A stretch of 50,713 nucleotides of DNA from Modestobacter altitudinis (GTDB taxonomy: Bacteria; Actinomycetota; Actinomycetes; Mycobacteriales; Geodermatophilaceae): the NCBI RefSeq assembly GCF_005930475.1, contig NZ_SJEW01000034.1, forward strand, positions 1 through 50,713, read 5' to 3'. Made by a program: the position numbers and the translations under genes. Positions 1-11,892 of the stretch are shown in pieces. How positions within the stretch are numbered: position 1 is the first letter of the stretch; every line of letters begins with the position of its first letter. Below the pieces are notes generated by a model that was given only the letters and a program-made list of their open reading frames with translations, did no database searches and was not told the DNA's origin.

Positions 1-18
1 GGACGGGATGGGGGCAGC

Positions 19-774
<756 letters not shown>

Positions 775-939
775 TCAGGGCGGCGGCAGCACGCACCCGC
801 GCAGCCGCCCGCCGCTCCAGCGCAGCGGAGGCTCGCCCAGCGCGGCCCGGGCCTCGCGGCCGGACGCCCCGGAGCTGGTCAGGTACCGGTCCCAGAGCTG
901 CTCCTGCGTGCGGAGCAGCCGGGAGAGTCTGTGGGCCAT
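775..939 (-). CDS. Small hypothetical protein (54 aa)
   Basis: Short minus-strand frame starting at an ATG at 939 and giving MAHRLSRLLRTQEQLWDRYL and onwards, ending in a proline-rich tail. The N-terminal third looks like a natural amphipathic helix (RLSRLLRTQEQLWDRYL). Its stop codon lies back to back with that of the amidase, a pattern seen at other convergent gene pairs in this window, and it fills the otherwise empty gap downstream of hppD on the same strand (76 bp after the hppD stop). No strong ribosome-binding site is seen (GGGGGC just before ATG). No function can be assigned; it may be chance. Confidence 0.45.
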   Translation of the reverse strand: MAHRLSRLLRTQEQLWDRYLTSSGASGREARAALGEPPLRWSGGRLRGCVLPPP

Positions 940-1015
940 GCCCCCGAGCGTGGCGCTCCGGTCGGCCGGCGTCCATGACCGCGGCGGCGTCCTGCGCGTC
1001 GTTCCTGCCAGATCG

Positions 1016-2350
<1,335 letters not shown>

Positions 2351-2383
2351 TCAGTTGTGACCGCGATCACCCAGGAGGCTCCG

Positions 2384-2896
2384 ATGTCGACCGACGGGGC
2401 CCGGCTGGACACCCTGGACCTGGCGCTGCTCCGGGCGCTGACCGAGCACCCGAGGGCCGGGGCGCTGGAGCTGTCCCGCCGGCTCGGGGTGGCCCGCGGC
2501 ACCGTGCAGGCCCGGCTGCAGCGGCTGGAGGACACCGGCGTCGTCACCGGGTACGGCCCGGACGTCGACCTGACCGCCGCCGGCTTCGGCGTCCAGGCCT
2601 TCGTCACCCTGGAGATCGCCCAGGGCGCCCTGGGGGACCTGACCGCGGAGCTGGCGGCGATGCCCGGCGTGCTGGAGGCGCACGCGACGACCGGGTCGGG
2701 TGACGTGCTGTGCCGGGTGGCGGCCCGCTCGCACGGCGACCTGCAGCAGACCCTGCTGCAGCTGGGCCGCTCCGCGTCGGTGGTGCGGTCCACGAGCGTG
2801 GTCGCGTTGTCCGAGCTCGTGCCGCTGCGCACGCTGCCTCTGCTGACCTCGGAGGGCGGGCCCCCGGCCCGAGCGCCGGGGCACCGCGGCGGCTGA
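2384..2896 (+). CDS. Lrp/AsnC family transcriptional regulator
   Basis: 170 residues with an N-terminal winged helix-turn-helix ([20 protein letters not shown], then [20 protein letters not shown]) and a C-terminal RAM/AsnC ligand-binding domain (about residues 70-150). The ATG at 2384 has AGGAGG five bases upstream (2373-2378); an in-frame GTG at 2356 is possible but unsupported by a ribosome-binding site. Divergent placement beside hppD suggests it senses an aromatic amino acid or derivative and controls tyrosine catabolism, as neighbouring Lrp-type regulators often do. The C-terminal tail after residue 150 is proline/glycine rich and probably disordered. Confidence 0.92.
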   Translation: MSTDGARLDTLDLALLRALTEHPRAGALELSRRLGVARGTVQARLQRLEDTGVVTGYGPDVDLTAAGFGVQAFVTLEIAQGALGDLTAELAAMPGVLEAHATTGSGDVLCRVAARSHGDLQQTLLQLGRSASVVRSTSVVALSELVPLRTLPLLTSEGGPPARAPGHRGG

Positions 2897-2904
2897 TCCG
2901 CCGC
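2886..2904 (+). terminator. Short GC hairpin across the Lrp/AsnC stop codon
   Basis: GCGGCGG (2886-2892) and CCGCCGC (2898-2904) form a perfect 7-bp stem with the TGA stop codon in its 5-base loop. There is no U-tract, as is usual in such GC-rich genomes. It could be a weak terminator or simply GC-rich coding sequence. Confidence 0.3.
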
Positions 2905-2994
2905 CGCCCGGCACGGACGGGCAGGAGGCTGGGAGGATGGGGCGATCGGCCCCGGCACGGGGCCGAGGACGTCGAGATGTGCAGGAGAAGCAGG

Positions 2995-4116
2995 ATGCCG
3001 CAGGGCACGGTCAAGTGGTTCAACGCGGAGAAGGGGTTCGGGTTCATCGAGCCCGACGACGGCGGGCAGGACGTGTTCGCGCACTTCTCCGCGATCGCCG
3101 ACGACGGGGGCTACCGCAGCCTCGACGAGGGGCAGCGGGTCGAGTTCACCGCCAGCCCGGGGGACCGGGGCATGCAGGCCGACTCCATCCAGCCGCTCGG
3201 CGGCGGCGGGCGGCCCCCGGCCCGCGAGGAGCGCGGCCACCGGGACGACCCGCGGCAGGTCCGCGCGCCGCGGGCCGGCCGGGGCGGTGGCGGGTCCGAG
3301 GGCACCGTCCGCTGGTTCAACGCCGAGAAGGGCTTCGGGTTCATCGAGCCCGACGACGGCGGGGACGACGTGTTCGTGCACTTCTCCGCGATCGCCGACG
3401 ACGGCGGGTACCGCAGCCTGGACGAGGGGCAGCGGGTCGAGTTCACCGCCAGCCCCGGGCAGCGCGGGCTGCAGGCCGACTCCGTCCAGCCGCTCGGTGG
3501 CGGCGGCCGGCCGCCGGCCCGCGACGACCGCCGGCAGTCCGCACCGCGCGACCGCGGCTCCGACCGCGCACCGCGCGGCGGCGGCGGCTCGCAGGGCACG
3601 GTGCGCTTCTTCAACGCCGAGAAGGGGTTCGGGTTCATCGAGCCCGACGGCGGCGGGGACGACGTGTTCGTGCACTTCTCCGCGATCGTCGACGACGGCG
3701 GCTACCGCAGCCTGGACGAGGGCCAGCGGGTCGAGTACTCCGCCAGCCCGGGCCAGCGCGGCCTGCAGGCCGACTCGGTGCAGCCCCTGGGCAGCGGCGG
3801 CGGCGGCGGCGGTGGCGGCGGCCGGCCGCCGGCCCGGGACGACCGCCGGCAGAGCGCCCCGCGGGACCGGGACCGCGCCCCGCGGGCTCCGCGCGGTGGC
3901 GGCGGCGGTGGCGGGCAGGGCACCGTCCGCTTCTTCAACGCCGAGAAGGGCTTCGGGTTCATCGAGCCCGACGACGGCGGCGACGACGTGTTCGTGCACT
4001 ACTCGGCGATCGCCGACCGGGGTGGCTACCGCAGCCTGGACGAGGGCCAGCGGGTGGAGTACACCGCCAGCCCCGGTCAGAAGGGCCTGCAGGCCGACTC
4101 GGTGGACCCGCTCTGA
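2995..4116 (+). CDS. Four-domain cold-shock protein with Arg/Gly-rich linkers
   Basis: 373 residues starting at ATG 2995 behind AGGAGAAGC. Four full cold-shock domains lie at about residues 1-68, 103-167, 201-265 and 309-373, each with the RNP1 motif KGFGFIEP and the RNP2 motif DVF(A/V)H(F/Y). Bacterial Csp proteins normally have one domain of about 67-70 residues, so this is a fourfold array. The three linkers (34, 33 and 43 residues) are rich in Gly, Arg, Pro and Asp, share the element [17 protein letters not shown], and resemble RGG-type RNA-binding segments. Domains 2-4 are nearly identical in protein and DNA, pointing to recent internal duplication. It likely binds single-stranded nucleic acid multivalently (RNA chaperone); the DUF72 gene follows 12 bp later and may be cotranscribed. 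Confidence 0.93.
   Translation: MPQGTVKWFNAEKGFGFIEPDDGGQDVFAHFSAIADDGGYRSLDEGQRVEFTASPGDRGMQADSIQPLGGGGRPPAREERGHRDDPRQVRAPRAGRGGGGSEGTVRWFNAEKGFGFIEPDDGGDDVFVHFSAIADDGGYRSLDEGQRVEFTASPGQRGLQADSVQPLGGGGRPPARDDRRQSAPRDRGSDRAPRGGGGSQGTVRFFNAEKGFGFIEPDGGGDDVFVHFSAIVDDGGYRSLDEGQRVEYSASPGQRGLQADSVQPLGSGGGGGGGGGRPPARDDRRQSAPRDRDRAPRAPRGGGGGGGQGTVRFFNAEKGFGFIEPDDGGDDVFVHYSAIADRGGYRSLDEGQRVEYTASPGQKGLQADSVDPL
3004..4113 (+). repeat. Fourfold tandem coding repeat (cold-shock domain units)
   Basis: Four repeat units with domain cores at 3004-3198, 3301-3495, 3595-3789 and 3919-4113, spaced about 297, 294 and 324 bases. The segment encoding [13 protein letters not shown] is nearly invariant at the DNA level in all units, and the linker segments of units 2 and 3 also match. 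Such repeats can expand, contract or be collapsed in short-read assemblies. Confidence 0.85.
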
Positions 4117-4128
4117 CCTGAGCGCCGC

Positions 4129-4851
4129 ATGACGGTCCACGTCGGGACGTCGGGCTGGAGCTACGACCACTGGGACGGCGTGCTGTACCCACCGGGCACG
4201 CCGCCCCGGGACCGGCTCGCGCACTACGTGCGGCGCTTCGGCACCGTCGAGCTCAACGCCAGCTTCTACCGCTGGCCGCGGACGGCGACGTTCGCGAGCT
4301 GGCGGCGCCGGTTGCCGCCGGGCTTCCAGCTGTCGGTCAAGGCCCCCCGCGGGCTGACCCACGCCAAGAAGCTGTACGCCCCCGAGGTGTGGGTCGACCG
4401 GCTGGTGGCCTGCTGGCACGAGCTGGGCGACCGGCGGGCCGTGCTGCTGGTCCAGCTGCACCCCGGGCACGCCCGCGACGACGCCCGGCTGGACTGGTTC
4501 CTCGGCCTGCTGCCCGGCTGGATGCGGGTGGCGGTCGAGTTCCGGCACCCCAGCTGGCACGACGAGGCGGTGTACGCGCTGCTCGAGCGGCACGGGGCGG
4601 CGTACACGGTGATGAGCGGCGCCGGCCTGCCGTGCGTGCTGCGGGCCACCGCACCGTTCGTCTACGTGCGGATGCACGGTCCGGACCCCGCGCACCTCTA
4701 CGCCGGGTCCTACTCGACCGACGACCTGCGCTGGTGGGCCGACCGGGTGCGGGAGTGGTCGGCGTCCGGGCGCGACGTGTTCGTCTACTTCAACAACGAC
4801 GGGCACGGCCACGCCGTCCGCAACGCCGAGGAGCTGCGCGGCCTGCTCTAG
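4129..4851 (+). CDS. DUF72 domain protein (YecE family)
   Basis: 240 residues, typical for DUF72/YecE TIM-barrel proteins of unknown function. Hallmarks are HVGTSGWSYDHW at the N-terminus, VELNASFYRWP, FQLSVKAPRGLTH, VAVEFRHPSWH and the C-terminal VYFNNDGHGHAVRNA. It begins 12 bp after the cold-shock gene stop and probably shares its transcript. It ends just before a strong hairpin separating it from the opposing hutI. Family membership is secure; the biochemical role is not known. Confidence 0.93.
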   Translation: MTVHVGTSGWSYDHWDGVLYPPGTPPRDRLAHYVRRFGTVELNASFYRWPRTATFASWRRRLPPGFQLSVKAPRGLTHAKKLYAPEVWVDRLVACWHELGDRRAVLLVQLHPGHARDDARLDWFLGLLPGWMRVAVEFRHPSWHDEAVYALLERHGAAYTVMSGAGLPCVLRATAPFVYVRMHGPDPAHLYAGSYSTDDLRWWADRVREWSASGRDVFVYFNNDGHGHAVRNAEELRGLL

Positions 4852-4863
4852 TCCTCCTCCCGC

Positions 4864-4905
4864 GCTTTCGCGCGCGAGACCCCGCGCACTCTCGCGCGCG
4901 AAAGC
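4864..4905. terminator. Perfect 16-bp inverted repeat between convergent DUF72 gene and hutI (bidirectional terminator)
   Basis: GCTTTCGCGCGCGAGA (4864-4879) and its exact reverse complement at 4890-4905 are separated by a 10-base loop. It sits in the 84-bp gap between convergent genes. A third, degenerate copy of the arm (CTTCTCGCGCAAGACC) follows at about 4913-4928, so the gap seems built from repeats of one motif. Bidirectional termination is inferred from position and stability. Confidence 0.75.
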
Positions 4906-4935
4906 CCCGCGCCTTCTCGCGCAAGACCGTGGGGG

Positions 4936-6084
4936 TCAGAGGTCGAGGGTGCGGACCAGCGGGACGCCGGGGCGGTAGGCCAGGTGCAGCCAGGACGGCG
5001 CGTCGACGACGGCGAGGTCGGCCCGGGCCCCGACGGCCAGGTGCCCGACGTCGGTCCGCCGCAGCGCCGCGGCACCGCCCGCGGTCGCCGACCACAACGC
5101 CTCGGCCGGGGTCATCGCCATCTCCCGCACCGCGAGCGCCAGGCAGAACGCCATCGACGAGGTGAAGCAGCTGCCCGGGTTGCAGTCGGTCGCCAGCGCC
5201 ACGGTCACCCCGGCGGCCAGCAGCCGGCGCGCGTCGGGATAGGGCGAGCGGGTGGAGAACTCGACCCCGGGCAGCAGGGTGGCCACCGTCGTCCCGCCGG
5301 CCAGCGCGTCGACGTCGGCGGCGGTCAGGTGGGTGCAGTGGTCGGCGCTGGCCGCGCCGAGCTCCACCGCCAGCTGCACCCCGGGGCCGGCCGACAACTG
5401 GTTGGCGTGCACCCGCAGCTCCAGCCCGGCCGCGCGGCCGGCGGTGAGCACCGCCCGGGCCTCCTCGCCGTCGAAGGCGTGCGGCGACGCCGGCTCGCAG
5501 AAGACGTCGACCCACCGGGCGTACGGCGCGCAGGCGGCCAGCATCGGGCCGGTGGCCAGCGCCAGGTACTCGGCCCGGTCGGCCCCGGGCGGGACGACGT
5601 GCGCGCCGAGGAAGGTCGCCTCCGGGGTGACCTCCGCGGCCAGCCGCAGGCTGCGGACCTCGTCGGCGACGGTGAGCCCGTAGCCGCTCTTCACCTCCAC
5701 GGTCGTCGTCCCCTGCGCGCGCATCTCCGCGACCAGCGCGGCCAGCCGGGCGCGCAGCTGCGCGTCCGAGGCCGCCCGGGTCGCGGCGACGGTCGAGGCG
5801 ATGCCGCCGCCGTCGTACCGGGCACCGGTCATCCGGGCCTCGAACTCCGCGGCCCGGTCCCCGGCGAAGACCAGGTGCGCATGGCTGTCGACGAACCCGG
5901 GCACGACCGCCCGGCCGCCGACGTCGACCCGCCGGTCGGCGTCCGGGGCCACCGATGCCGGACCCACCCACGCCACGACGCCGTCCTCGACGACCAGCGC
6001 GGCGTCCGGCAGCACGCCGAGACCGGGGCCGACGGTGTCGTCGTTGGTGACCAGCTCGCCGATCCCGGTGACCAGCGTGCTCAC
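4936..6084 (-). CDS. hutI: Imidazolonepropionase
   Basis: 382-residue amidohydrolase-superfamily enzyme that opens 4-imidazolone-5-propionate to N-formimidoyl-L-glutamate, the third step of histidine degradation. Metal-binding [12 protein letters not shown] near the N-terminus, KSGYGLT, the Zn-ligand region HVVPPGAD and the late [14 protein letters not shown] motif are all HutI signatures. The GTG start at 6084 overlaps the hutF stop (GTGA), so the two are translationally coupled. It is the last gene of the minus-strand hut cluster and ends before the hairpin at 4864-4905. Confidence 0.95.
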   Translation of the reverse strand: MSTLVTGIGELVTNDDTVGPGLGVLPDAALVVEDGVVAWVGPASVAPDADRRVDVGGRAVVPGFVDSHAHLVFAGDRAAEFEARMTGARYDGGGIASTVAATRAASDAQLRARLAALVAEMRAQGTTTVEVKSGYGLTVADEVRSLRLAAEVTPEATFLGAHVVPPGADRAEYLALATGPMLAACAPYARWVDVFCEPASPHAFDGEEARAVLTAGRAAGLELRVHANQLSAGPGVQLAVELGAASADHCTHLTAADVDALAGGTTVATLLPGVEFSTRSPYPDARRLLAAGVTVALATDCNPGSCFTSSMAFCLALAVREMAMTPAEALWSATAGGAAALRRTDVGHLAVGARADLAVVDAPSWLHLAYRPGVPLVRTLDL

Positions 6085-7382
6085 CGCAGGTCCCCGATCG
6101 CCGCGGCCAGCAACGCGCCGACGTCGCCGAGCACGTGCCGACCGTCCTCGACCACGACCCGGCCCTCGACCACGACGGTGGTCACGTCCGCGGCGGCGGC
6201 GACCAGCGGCAGCTCGCCCGGCGCGCAGCCCGCCGTGCGCACCGAGTCCCGCCGGACCGCGACCAGGTCGGCCCGCTGCCCGACGGCGAGCCGCCCGGCG
6301 TCCGGCCAGCCCAGCGCGCGGTGCCCGGCGGCGGTCAGCGCGGTCACCAGCTCGGCGGGGGTGAACCGGCCGCGCTCGCCGCTGACCAGGCGCGCGGTGG
6401 CCTCCAGCGCCTGCGCCTCGCCGAGCAGGTCCCCGCGGACGTGCTGGTCGCTGCCCAGGCACAGCGGCACCCCGGCGTCGGCCAGCCGGCGGAACGGGCC
6501 GATCCCGTCGGCCAGGTCGGCCTCGGTGCTCGGGCAGGCGCAGACCCCGGTGCCGGTGGCGGCCAGCGTGGCGACGTCGTCGTCGGTCAGGTGCACGGCG
6601 TGCACGGCCGTGGTGTCCGGGCCCAGCACGCCGTGCTCGGCGAGCAGCGCCGTCGGGGTGCAGCCGGTGGCGGCCAGCGTGGCGGTGTTCTCGGCCGGCT
6701 GCTCGGAGACGTGCACGTGCAGCGGGCGGCCCGCTGCGGCGGCGGCCACGGTGGCCAGCTGGTCGGCAGGGACGGCGCGCACCGAGTGCACCGCCGCACC
6801 GATCCGCAGCCCGTCCCGTTCCGGCAGCCCGGCGACCCGGGCGGCCCAGGCGTCGGCGTCGCCGTCGGAGAAGCGCTGCTGCACGTCGTCCAGCGGGGCG
6901 CCGTCCGGCCCGCCGCTGAGGTAGCAGGTGTCCAGCAGGGTGAGCCGCACTCCGGCGTCTGCCGCGGCCTGGACAAGGGCCTCGGACATCGCGTTCGGGT
7001 CGGCGTAGCGCCCGCCGCCGGCCGGGTGGTGCAGGTAGGAGAACTCCCCGACGCAGGTCACCCCGGCCAGCGCGAGCTCGGCGTACGTCGCCCGGGCCAG
7101 CGCGAGGTACGTGTCGGGGTCGAGGCGAGCAGCGACGGCGTACATCTGCCGGCGCCAGGTCCAGAAGGTGCCGCCGTCGTCGTGCGTGCGGCCGCGGAGC
7201 GCGCGGTGGAAGGCGTGCGAGTGCGCGTCGGCCAGCCCCGGCAGCACCAGCCCGGTCAGCCGCCGGTCCCCAGGGCGGGGGTCGCCGACCTCGACGGCGG
7301 TGATCCGGCCGCCGTCCTCGGTGACCCGGACGCCGTCGGTCGGGGAGTCCAGCCAGGCCGACTCGCACCACCACGTGGTCAT
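6081..7382 (-). CDS. hutF: Formimidoylglutamate deiminase
   Basis: 433-residue amidohydrolase that deaminates N-formimidoyl-L-glutamate to N-formyl-L-glutamate and ammonia. Metal-binding [14 protein letters not shown], the family-typical [19 protein letters not shown] and CLGSDQHV segments support HutF rather than HutI. The ATG at 7382 overlaps the stop of the preceding amidohydrolase (ATGA), and its own stop overlaps the hutI start. Presence of HutF defines the five-step variant of the pathway through formylglutamate, which needs a final deformylase; see the M20 enzyme at 7379-8581. Confidence 0.94.
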   Translation of the reverse strand: MTTWWCESAWLDSPTDGVRVTEDGGRITAVEVGDPRPGDRRLTGLVLPGLADAHSHAFHRALRGRTHDDGGTFWTWRRQMYAVAARLDPDTYLALARATYAELALAGVTCVGEFSYLHHPAGGGRYADPNAMSEALVQAAADAGVRLTLLDTCYLSGGPDGAPLDDVQQRFSDGDADAWAARVAGLPERDGLRIGAAVHSVRAVPADQLATVAAAAAGRPLHVHVSEQPAENTATLAATGCTPTALLAEHGVLGPDTTAVHAVHLTDDDVATLAATGTGVCACPSTEADLADGIGPFRRLADAGVPLCLGSDQHVRGDLLGEAQALEATARLVSGERGRFTPAELVTALTAAGHRALGWPDAGRLAVGQRADLVAVRRDSVRTAGCAPGELPLVAAAADVTTVVVEGRVVVEDGRHVLGDVGALLAAAIGDLR

Positions 7383-8581
7383 CTCAGCTCCTGCACGACG
7401 CGGGCCAGCGCGGCCACCCCGGCCAGGCAGTCGGCCTCCTCGGCGTGCTCGGCGGGGGAGTGCGAGACCCCGGTCGGGTTGCGGACGAACAGCATCGCGG
7501 TCGGCACCCCGGCCGCGGCCAGGATCGCGGCGTCGTGGCCGGCCCCGGTGGGCAGCACCGGCGCCGGGACGCCGTCCGTGCCCAGCGCCGTGGCCAGCCG
7601 GTCCCGCAGCCCGGCGTCGAAGACCGTCGGCCCGGTCCACGACTCCTCGACCGGCTCGGCACCGGCCGCGTCTCCCACCGCGGCGACCACCGCCCGGACG
7701 TCGGCCTCGCGAGCGCCGCGGGCGTCCAGCCAGGCGGTCACCGACGACGGGATGGCGTTGACGCCGTTGGGCGTGACCGCGAGCTTGCCGATCGTGGCCA
7801 CCGTGCCGGCCTGCTCCGCGGCGGACCGCGCGGTGAGCACCGCAGCGGCCAGCGCCAGCATCGGGTCGTCGCGGTCGGTCAGCCGGGTGGTGCCGGCGTG
7901 GTCGGCCCGCCCGCGCAGGTCCAGCCGCCAGCGCCCGTGCGGCCAGATCGACGTGGCCACCCCGACCGGCGCCCCGACGTCGACCAGCGCCCGGCCCTGC
8001 TCGACGTGCAGCTCGACGAAGGTGCTGATCCGGCGCAGCGTCTCCTCGTCCCGGCCCACTGCCGCGACGTCCAGCGACCCCCGCATCGCCTCGGCCATCG
8101 TCGTCCCCTCGGCGTCCCGGAGGCCCCGGGCCCGGTCGGCGTCCAGCGCGCCGGTGAGCAGCTTCGACCCGGCGCAGGCGACGCCGAACCGGGCACCCTC
8201 CTCGTCGGCGAAGCAGGCGATGCCGAGCGGTCGGGGAGGGGCGTGCCCGGACGCGCGCAGCAGGTCCAGCGCCGCGAACGCCGAGACCACGCCCAGCGGG
8301 CCGTCGAACGCGCCGCCGTCCGGGACGGAGTCCAGGTGGCTGCCGAGCACCAGGCCGGGACCGTGCGCGTCCGGGTCGGCCGTCCAGGCCCACAGGTTGC
8401 CGGCCCGGTCGCCGACGACGTCCATCCCGCGGGCCTGCGCCTGAGCGGCGAACCACTCGCGCAGGGCGGCGTCGGTGCGGGTCCAGGCGAACCGCCGGTA
8501 GCCCCCCGAGGAGGCCCGCCCGATCTCCCAGAGCTCGGCCCACATCGACCGGAAGCCCTCGGGGGCCATGTCGGCCAACAT
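7379..8581 (-). CDS. M20-family amidohydrolase (allantoate amidohydrolase / N-carbamoyl amino acid hydrolase type) in hut cluster
   Basis: 400 residues with M20 dinuclear-metal motifs: [36 protein letters not shown] and a C-terminal TGAGHDAAI. The sequence family is allantoate amidohydrolase/hyuC-like. It starts (ATG 8581) 5 bp after the hutU stop and overlaps hutF, so it is embedded in the histidine operon. No HutG-type formylglutamate deformylase occurs in the window, so I infer that this enzyme removes the formyl group from N-formylglutamate. Related actinobacterial hut clusters also carry such an M20 gene between hutU and hutF. A start at ATG 8569 (MAPEGF) is an alternative. Confidence 0.9.
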   Translation of the reverse strand: MLADMAPEGFRSMWAELWEIGRASSGGYRRFAWTRTDAALREWFAAQAQARGMDVVGDRAGNLWAWTADPDAHGPGLVLGSHLDSVPDGGAFDGPLGVVSAFAALDLLRASGHAPPRPLGIACFADEEGARFGVACAGSKLLTGALDADRARGLRDAEGTTMAEAMRGSLDVAAVGRDEETLRRISTFVELHVEQGRALVDVGAPVGVATSIWPHGRWRLDLRGRADHAGTTRLTDRDDPMLALAAAVLTARSAAEQAGTVATIGKLAVTPNGVNAIPSSVTAWLDARGAREADVRAVVAAVGDAAGAEPVEESWTGPTVFDAGLRDRLATALGTDGVPAPVLPTGAGHDAAILAAAGVPTAMLFVRNPTGVSHSPAEHAEEADCLAGVAALARVVQELR

Positions 8582-8586
8582 GGCCG

Positions 8587-10245
8587 TCAGGGGGTCTCGG
8601 TCATCGGGACGCGGATGCCGTGGGTGGCGGCGACCTCGGCGGCGCGGTCGTAGCCGGCGTCGACGTGCCGGATCACGCCGGTGCCCGGGTCGTTGCTGAG
8701 CACCCGGGCCAGCTTCTGCGCGGCCAGCGGGGTGCCGTCGGCGACGCTCACCTGGCCGGCGTGGATCGACCGGCCGATGCCGACGCCGCCGCCGTGGTGG
8801 ATCGACACCCACGTCGCCCCGGAGGCGGTGTTGACCAGCGCGTTGAGCAGCGGCCAGTCGGCGATCGCGTCGGAGCCGTCGGCCATCGCCTCGGTCTCCC
8901 GGTAGGGCGAGGCCACCGAGCCGGTGTCCAGGTGGTCGCGGCCGATGACGACCGGCGCGGACAGCTCGCCGGAGGCCACCATCTCGTTGAACCGCAGCCC
9001 CGCGACGTCCCGCTCGCCCTGGCCCAGCCAGCAGATCCGCGCCGGCAGCCCCTGGAACGCGACCTTCTCCTGCGCCGCCCGGATCCAGCGCTGCAGCCGG
9101 TCGTTGTCCGGGAACAGCTCGAGCACCGCCCGGTCGGTGGCGGCGATGTCGGCGGGGTCGCCGGACAGCGCCGCCCACCGGAACGGGCCCTTGCCCTCGC
9201 AGAACAGCGGCCGGATGTAGGCCGGCACGAAGCCGGGGAAGGCGAACGCGCGCTGGTAGCCGCCCTGCCGGGCCTCGTCCCGGATGGAGTTGCCGTAGTC
9301 GAACACCTCGGCGCCGCCGTCGGAGAAGCCGACCATCGCCTCGACGTGCTTCGCCATCGACGCCCGCGCGCGGTCGGTGAACTCCTCGGGCTTGGCGGCG
9401 GCGAGGTCGCGCCAGTCGCCGACGTCGACGCCCTCGGGCAGGTAGGAGAGCGGGTCGTGCGCGGAGGTCTGGTCGGTGACGACGTCGACCTCGACGCCCC
9501 GGCGCAGCAGCTCGGGGAAGACGGTGGCGGCGTTGCCGACCAGGCCCACCGACAGCGCCCGGCGGCCGGCCCTGGCGTCCAGGCAGCGGCGGACGGCGTC
9601 GTCCAGGTCGTCGGCCACCTCGTCGAGGTACCGGTGCTCGACCCGGCGCCGCAGCCTCGCGGCGTCCACGTCGACCACCAGGCACACCCCGCCGTTGAGG
9701 GTGACCGCGAGCGGCTGCGCGCCGCCCATCCCGCCGCAGCCGCCGGTGAGGGTGAGCGTGCCGGCCAGCGTGCCGCCGAACCTCTTGTCGGCCACCGCGG
9801 CGAAGGTCTCGTAGGTGCCCTGCAGGATGCCCTGGGTGCCGATGTAGATCCACGACCCGGCGGTCATCTGGCCGTACATGGTCAGCCCGAGCTGCTCCAA
9901 CCGGCGGAACTCCGGCCAGGTGGCCCAGTCCCCGACCAGGTTCGAGTTCGCGATCAGCACCCGCGGCGCCCACTCGTGCGTGCGGAGCACCCCCACCGGG
10001 CGGCCGGACTGCACCAGCATCGTCTCGTCGTCGGCCAGCGTGGTCAGCGTGCGGACCATCGCGTCGAAGCTCCGCCAGTCCCGCGCGGCGCGGCCGGTGC
10101 CGCCGTAGACCACCAGGTCGTCGGGGCGTTCGGCGACCTCGGGGTCGAGGTTGTTCTGCAGCATCCGCAGCGGTGCCTCGGTCTGCCAGCTGCGGGCGGT
10201 GAGCGTCGTCCCGCGGGGGGACCGGACCGGTCGGGCGCCGTCCAT
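8587..10245 (-). CDS. hutU: Urocanate hydratase
   Basis: 552 residues, the standard urocanase length. It hydrates urocanate to imidazolonepropionate with tightly bound NAD+. Signature stretches include [55 protein letters not shown], the active-site area [16 protein letters not shown] and [16 protein letters not shown] 10245 is chosen because GAAGGAG lies about 9 bases upstream and homologues begin near here; the open frame continues upstream without support. Second structural gene of the cluster, 34 bp after hutH. Confidence 0.97.
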   Translation of the reverse strand: MDGARPVRSPRGTTLTARSWQTEAPLRMLQNNLDPEVAERPDDLVVYGGTGRAARDWRSFDAMVRTLTTLADDETMLVQSGRPVGVLRTHEWAPRVLIANSNLVGDWATWPEFRRLEQLGLTMYGQMTAGSWIYIGTQGILQGTYETFAAVADKRFGGTLAGTLTLTGGCGGMGGAQPLAVTLNGGVCLVVDVDAARLRRRVEHRYLDEVADDLDDAVRRCLDARAGRRALSVGLVGNAATVFPELLRRGVEVDVVTDQTSAHDPLSYLPEGVDVGDWRDLAAAKPEEFTDRARASMAKHVEAMVGFSDGGAEVFDYGNSIRDEARQGGYQRAFAFPGFVPAYIRPLFCEGKGPFRWAALSGDPADIAATDRAVLELFPDNDRLQRWIRAAQEKVAFQGLPARICWLGQGERDVAGLRFNEMVASGELSAPVVIGRDHLDTGSVASPYRETEAMADGSDAIADWPLLNALVNTASGATWVSIHHGGGVGIGRSIHAGQVSVADGTPLAAQKLARVLSNDPGTGVIRHVDAGYDRAAEVAATHGIRVPMTETP

Positions 10246-10279
10246 GGTGAGCTCCTTCAGGGTGGGTGGGTCCTCCGGG

Positions 10280-11818
10280 TCAGGACAGGTCCAGTCCGGT
10301 GGCGGTGAGGACGGCGCCGGACTGCACCAGGCCGACCACCGCCTCGATCTCCGGGGCCAGGTGCCGGTCGGGTCCGGGGCCGGGCACCCCGGCGGCCCGG
10401 ACGGCGTCACGCACCGCGCCGGTGGCCGCGGCCGGGGCGAGCGGCGCGCGCAGGTCCAGCGCCCGGGCGGCGGTGAGCACCTCGATGGCCAGCACCCGGG
10501 TCAGCCCGTCCAGCGCGCGGCGCAGCTTGCGGGCGGCGTGCCAGCCCATCGACACGTGGTCCTCCTGCATCGCCGAGGAGGGGATCGAGTCGACGCTGGC
10601 CGGCACCGCGAGCCGCTTGAGCTCGCTGACGATCCCGGCGGCGGTGTACTGGGCGATCATGTGCCCGGAGTCGACGCCGGCGTCGTGCGCCAGGAAGGGC
10701 GGCAGGCCGTGGCTGCGGGCGGCGTCCAGGAACCGGTCGGTGCGCCGCTCGCTCATGCTGGCCACGTCAGCGACCGCGATGGCCAGGAAGTCCAGCACGT
10801 AGCCGACCGGGGCGCCGTGGAAGTTGCCGTTGGACTCCACCCGCCCGTCGGGGGTGATCACCGGGTTGTCGACGGCGGCGGCGCGCTCCCGGTCGGCGAC
10901 CGAGGCCGCGTGCGCGAGGGTGTCCCGGGCGGCGCCGTGCACCTGCGGGGCGCAGCGCAGCGAGTATGCGTCCTGGACCCGGGTGCACTCCGGCCCGCGG
11001 TGGCTGGCCAGCACCCCGCTGCCGGCCAGCAGTGCGCGCAGGTTGGCCGCTGAGGCGGCCTGCCCGGGGTGCGGCCGCAGTGCCTGCAGGTCGGCGGCGA
11101 AGACGGCGTCGGTGCCCAGCAGCGCCTCGACGCTCATCGCGGCGGCGACGTCGGCGGTGGTGAGCAGCCGGCGCAGGTCCGCCACCGCCAGCAGCAGCAT
11201 GCCGAGCATCCCGTCGGTGCCGTTGACCAGCGCCAGTCCCTCCTTCTCGGCCAGCTGCACCGGCGCGATGCCGGCGGCCGCGAGCGCGTCGGCGGCCGGG
11301 CGGAGCATGCCGGCGGCGTCGCGCACGGTGCCCTCGCCCATCACCGCCAGCGCCACGGCCGAGAGCGGGGCGAGGTCGCCGGAGCAGCCCAGCGAGCCGT
11401 ACTCGTGCACGACTGGGGTGAGGCCGGCGTCGAGCAGGGCGGCGTACGCGCAGGCGGTCTCCGGGCGCACGCCGGTCCGGCCGGTCGCCAGCGTGGACAA
11501 CCGGAGCAGCACCAGCGCCCGCACCACCTCCCGCTCCACCTCGGGGCCGGAGCCGGCCGCGTGCGAGCGGATGAGGCTGCGCTGCAGCTGCGCGCGCTGC
11601 GCGACCGGGATGTGCCGAGTGGCCAGCGCGCCGAAGCCGGTGGAGATGCCGTAGTGCGGCCGGTCGTCCCCGGCCAGCCTCTCGACGACGTCCCGGCTGG
11701 CGGCGATCGCGGTCAGCGCCTCGTCGGCCAACCGGACCCCCCAGCCGTCCCGGGCCACCCGGACGACGTCGTCGGGGGAGACCGGACCGGTGCCGACGAC
11801 GACCTGCGGGGTGCTCAT
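10280..11818 (-). CDS. hutH: Histidine ammonia-lyase
   Basis: 512 residues; converts L-histidine to trans-urocanate and ammonia. YGISTGFG and the MIO prosthetic-group region [15 protein letters not shown] are visible. The self-cyclising tripeptide is Cys145-Ser146-Gly147, where most family members have Ala-Ser-Gly; a Cys at this position is known from Streptomyces [17 protein letters not shown] near the C-terminus is also typical. ATG 11818 (MSTPQVVV) is preferred; an in-frame GTG at 11833 is possible. A palindrome lies 54-73 bp upstream and an IclR regulator precedes it on the same strand. Confidence 0.96.
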   Translation of the reverse strand: MSTPQVVVGTGPVSPDDVVRVARDGWGVRLADEALTAIAASRDVVERLAGDDRPHYGISTGFGALATRHIPVAQRAQLQRSLIRSHAAGSGPEVEREVVRALVLLRLSTLATGRTGVRPETACAYAALLDAGLTPVVHEYGSLGCSGDLAPLSAVALAVMGEGTVRDAAGMLRPAADALAAAGIAPVQLAEKEGLALVNGTDGMLGMLLLAVADLRRLLTTADVAAAMSVEALLGTDAVFAADLQALRPHPGQAASAANLRALLAGSGVLASHRGPECTRVQDAYSLRCAPQVHGAARDTLAHAASVADRERAAAVDNPVITPDGRVESNGNFHGAPVGYVLDFLAIAVADVASMSERRTDRFLDAARSHGLPPFLAHDAGVDSGHMIAQYTAAGIVSELKRLAVPASVDSIPSSAMQEDHVSMGWHAARKLRRALDGLTRVLAIEVLTAARALDLRAPLAPAAATGAVRDAVRAAGVPGPGPDRHLAPEIEAVVGLVQSGAVLTATGLDLS

Positions 11819-11871
11819 GGGCCCATCGCACACGCTCTGGGCACCCGGTCACCAGAGCCCGGGGACCACTG

Positions 11872-11891
11872 GTGTCCGGGATGCCGGACAC
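11872..11891. promoter_or_regulatory. 8-bp inverted repeat upstream of hutH (candidate IclR operator)
   Basis: GTGTCCGG-GATG-CCGGACAC is a perfect 8-bp inverted repeat with a 4-base spacer, placed between the iclR stop and the hutH start. A second, overlapping pair CACCAG (11850-11855) / CTGGTG (11869-11874) lies just downstream. IclR-family proteins bind short palindromes near their targets, so control of hutH by the adjacent regulator is plausible but inferred. Confidence 0.4.
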
Positions 11892-11892
11892 T

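Noticed and set aside
2995-4113. Regularly spaced repeats resembling a CRISPR or tandem-repeat locus
   Set aside because: Repeat units are about 300 bases and encode intact cold-shock domains in one frame; they are protein-coding repeats.
4984-8653. Very long plus-strand open frames (about 400-770 residues) opposite the hut genes, and similar long antisense frames elsewhere
   Set aside because: They have low-complexity Arg/Gly/Pro/Val-rich translations without domains and lie opposite genes with intact catalytic motifs. In a genome of about 75% GC, stop codons are rare in the shadow frames.
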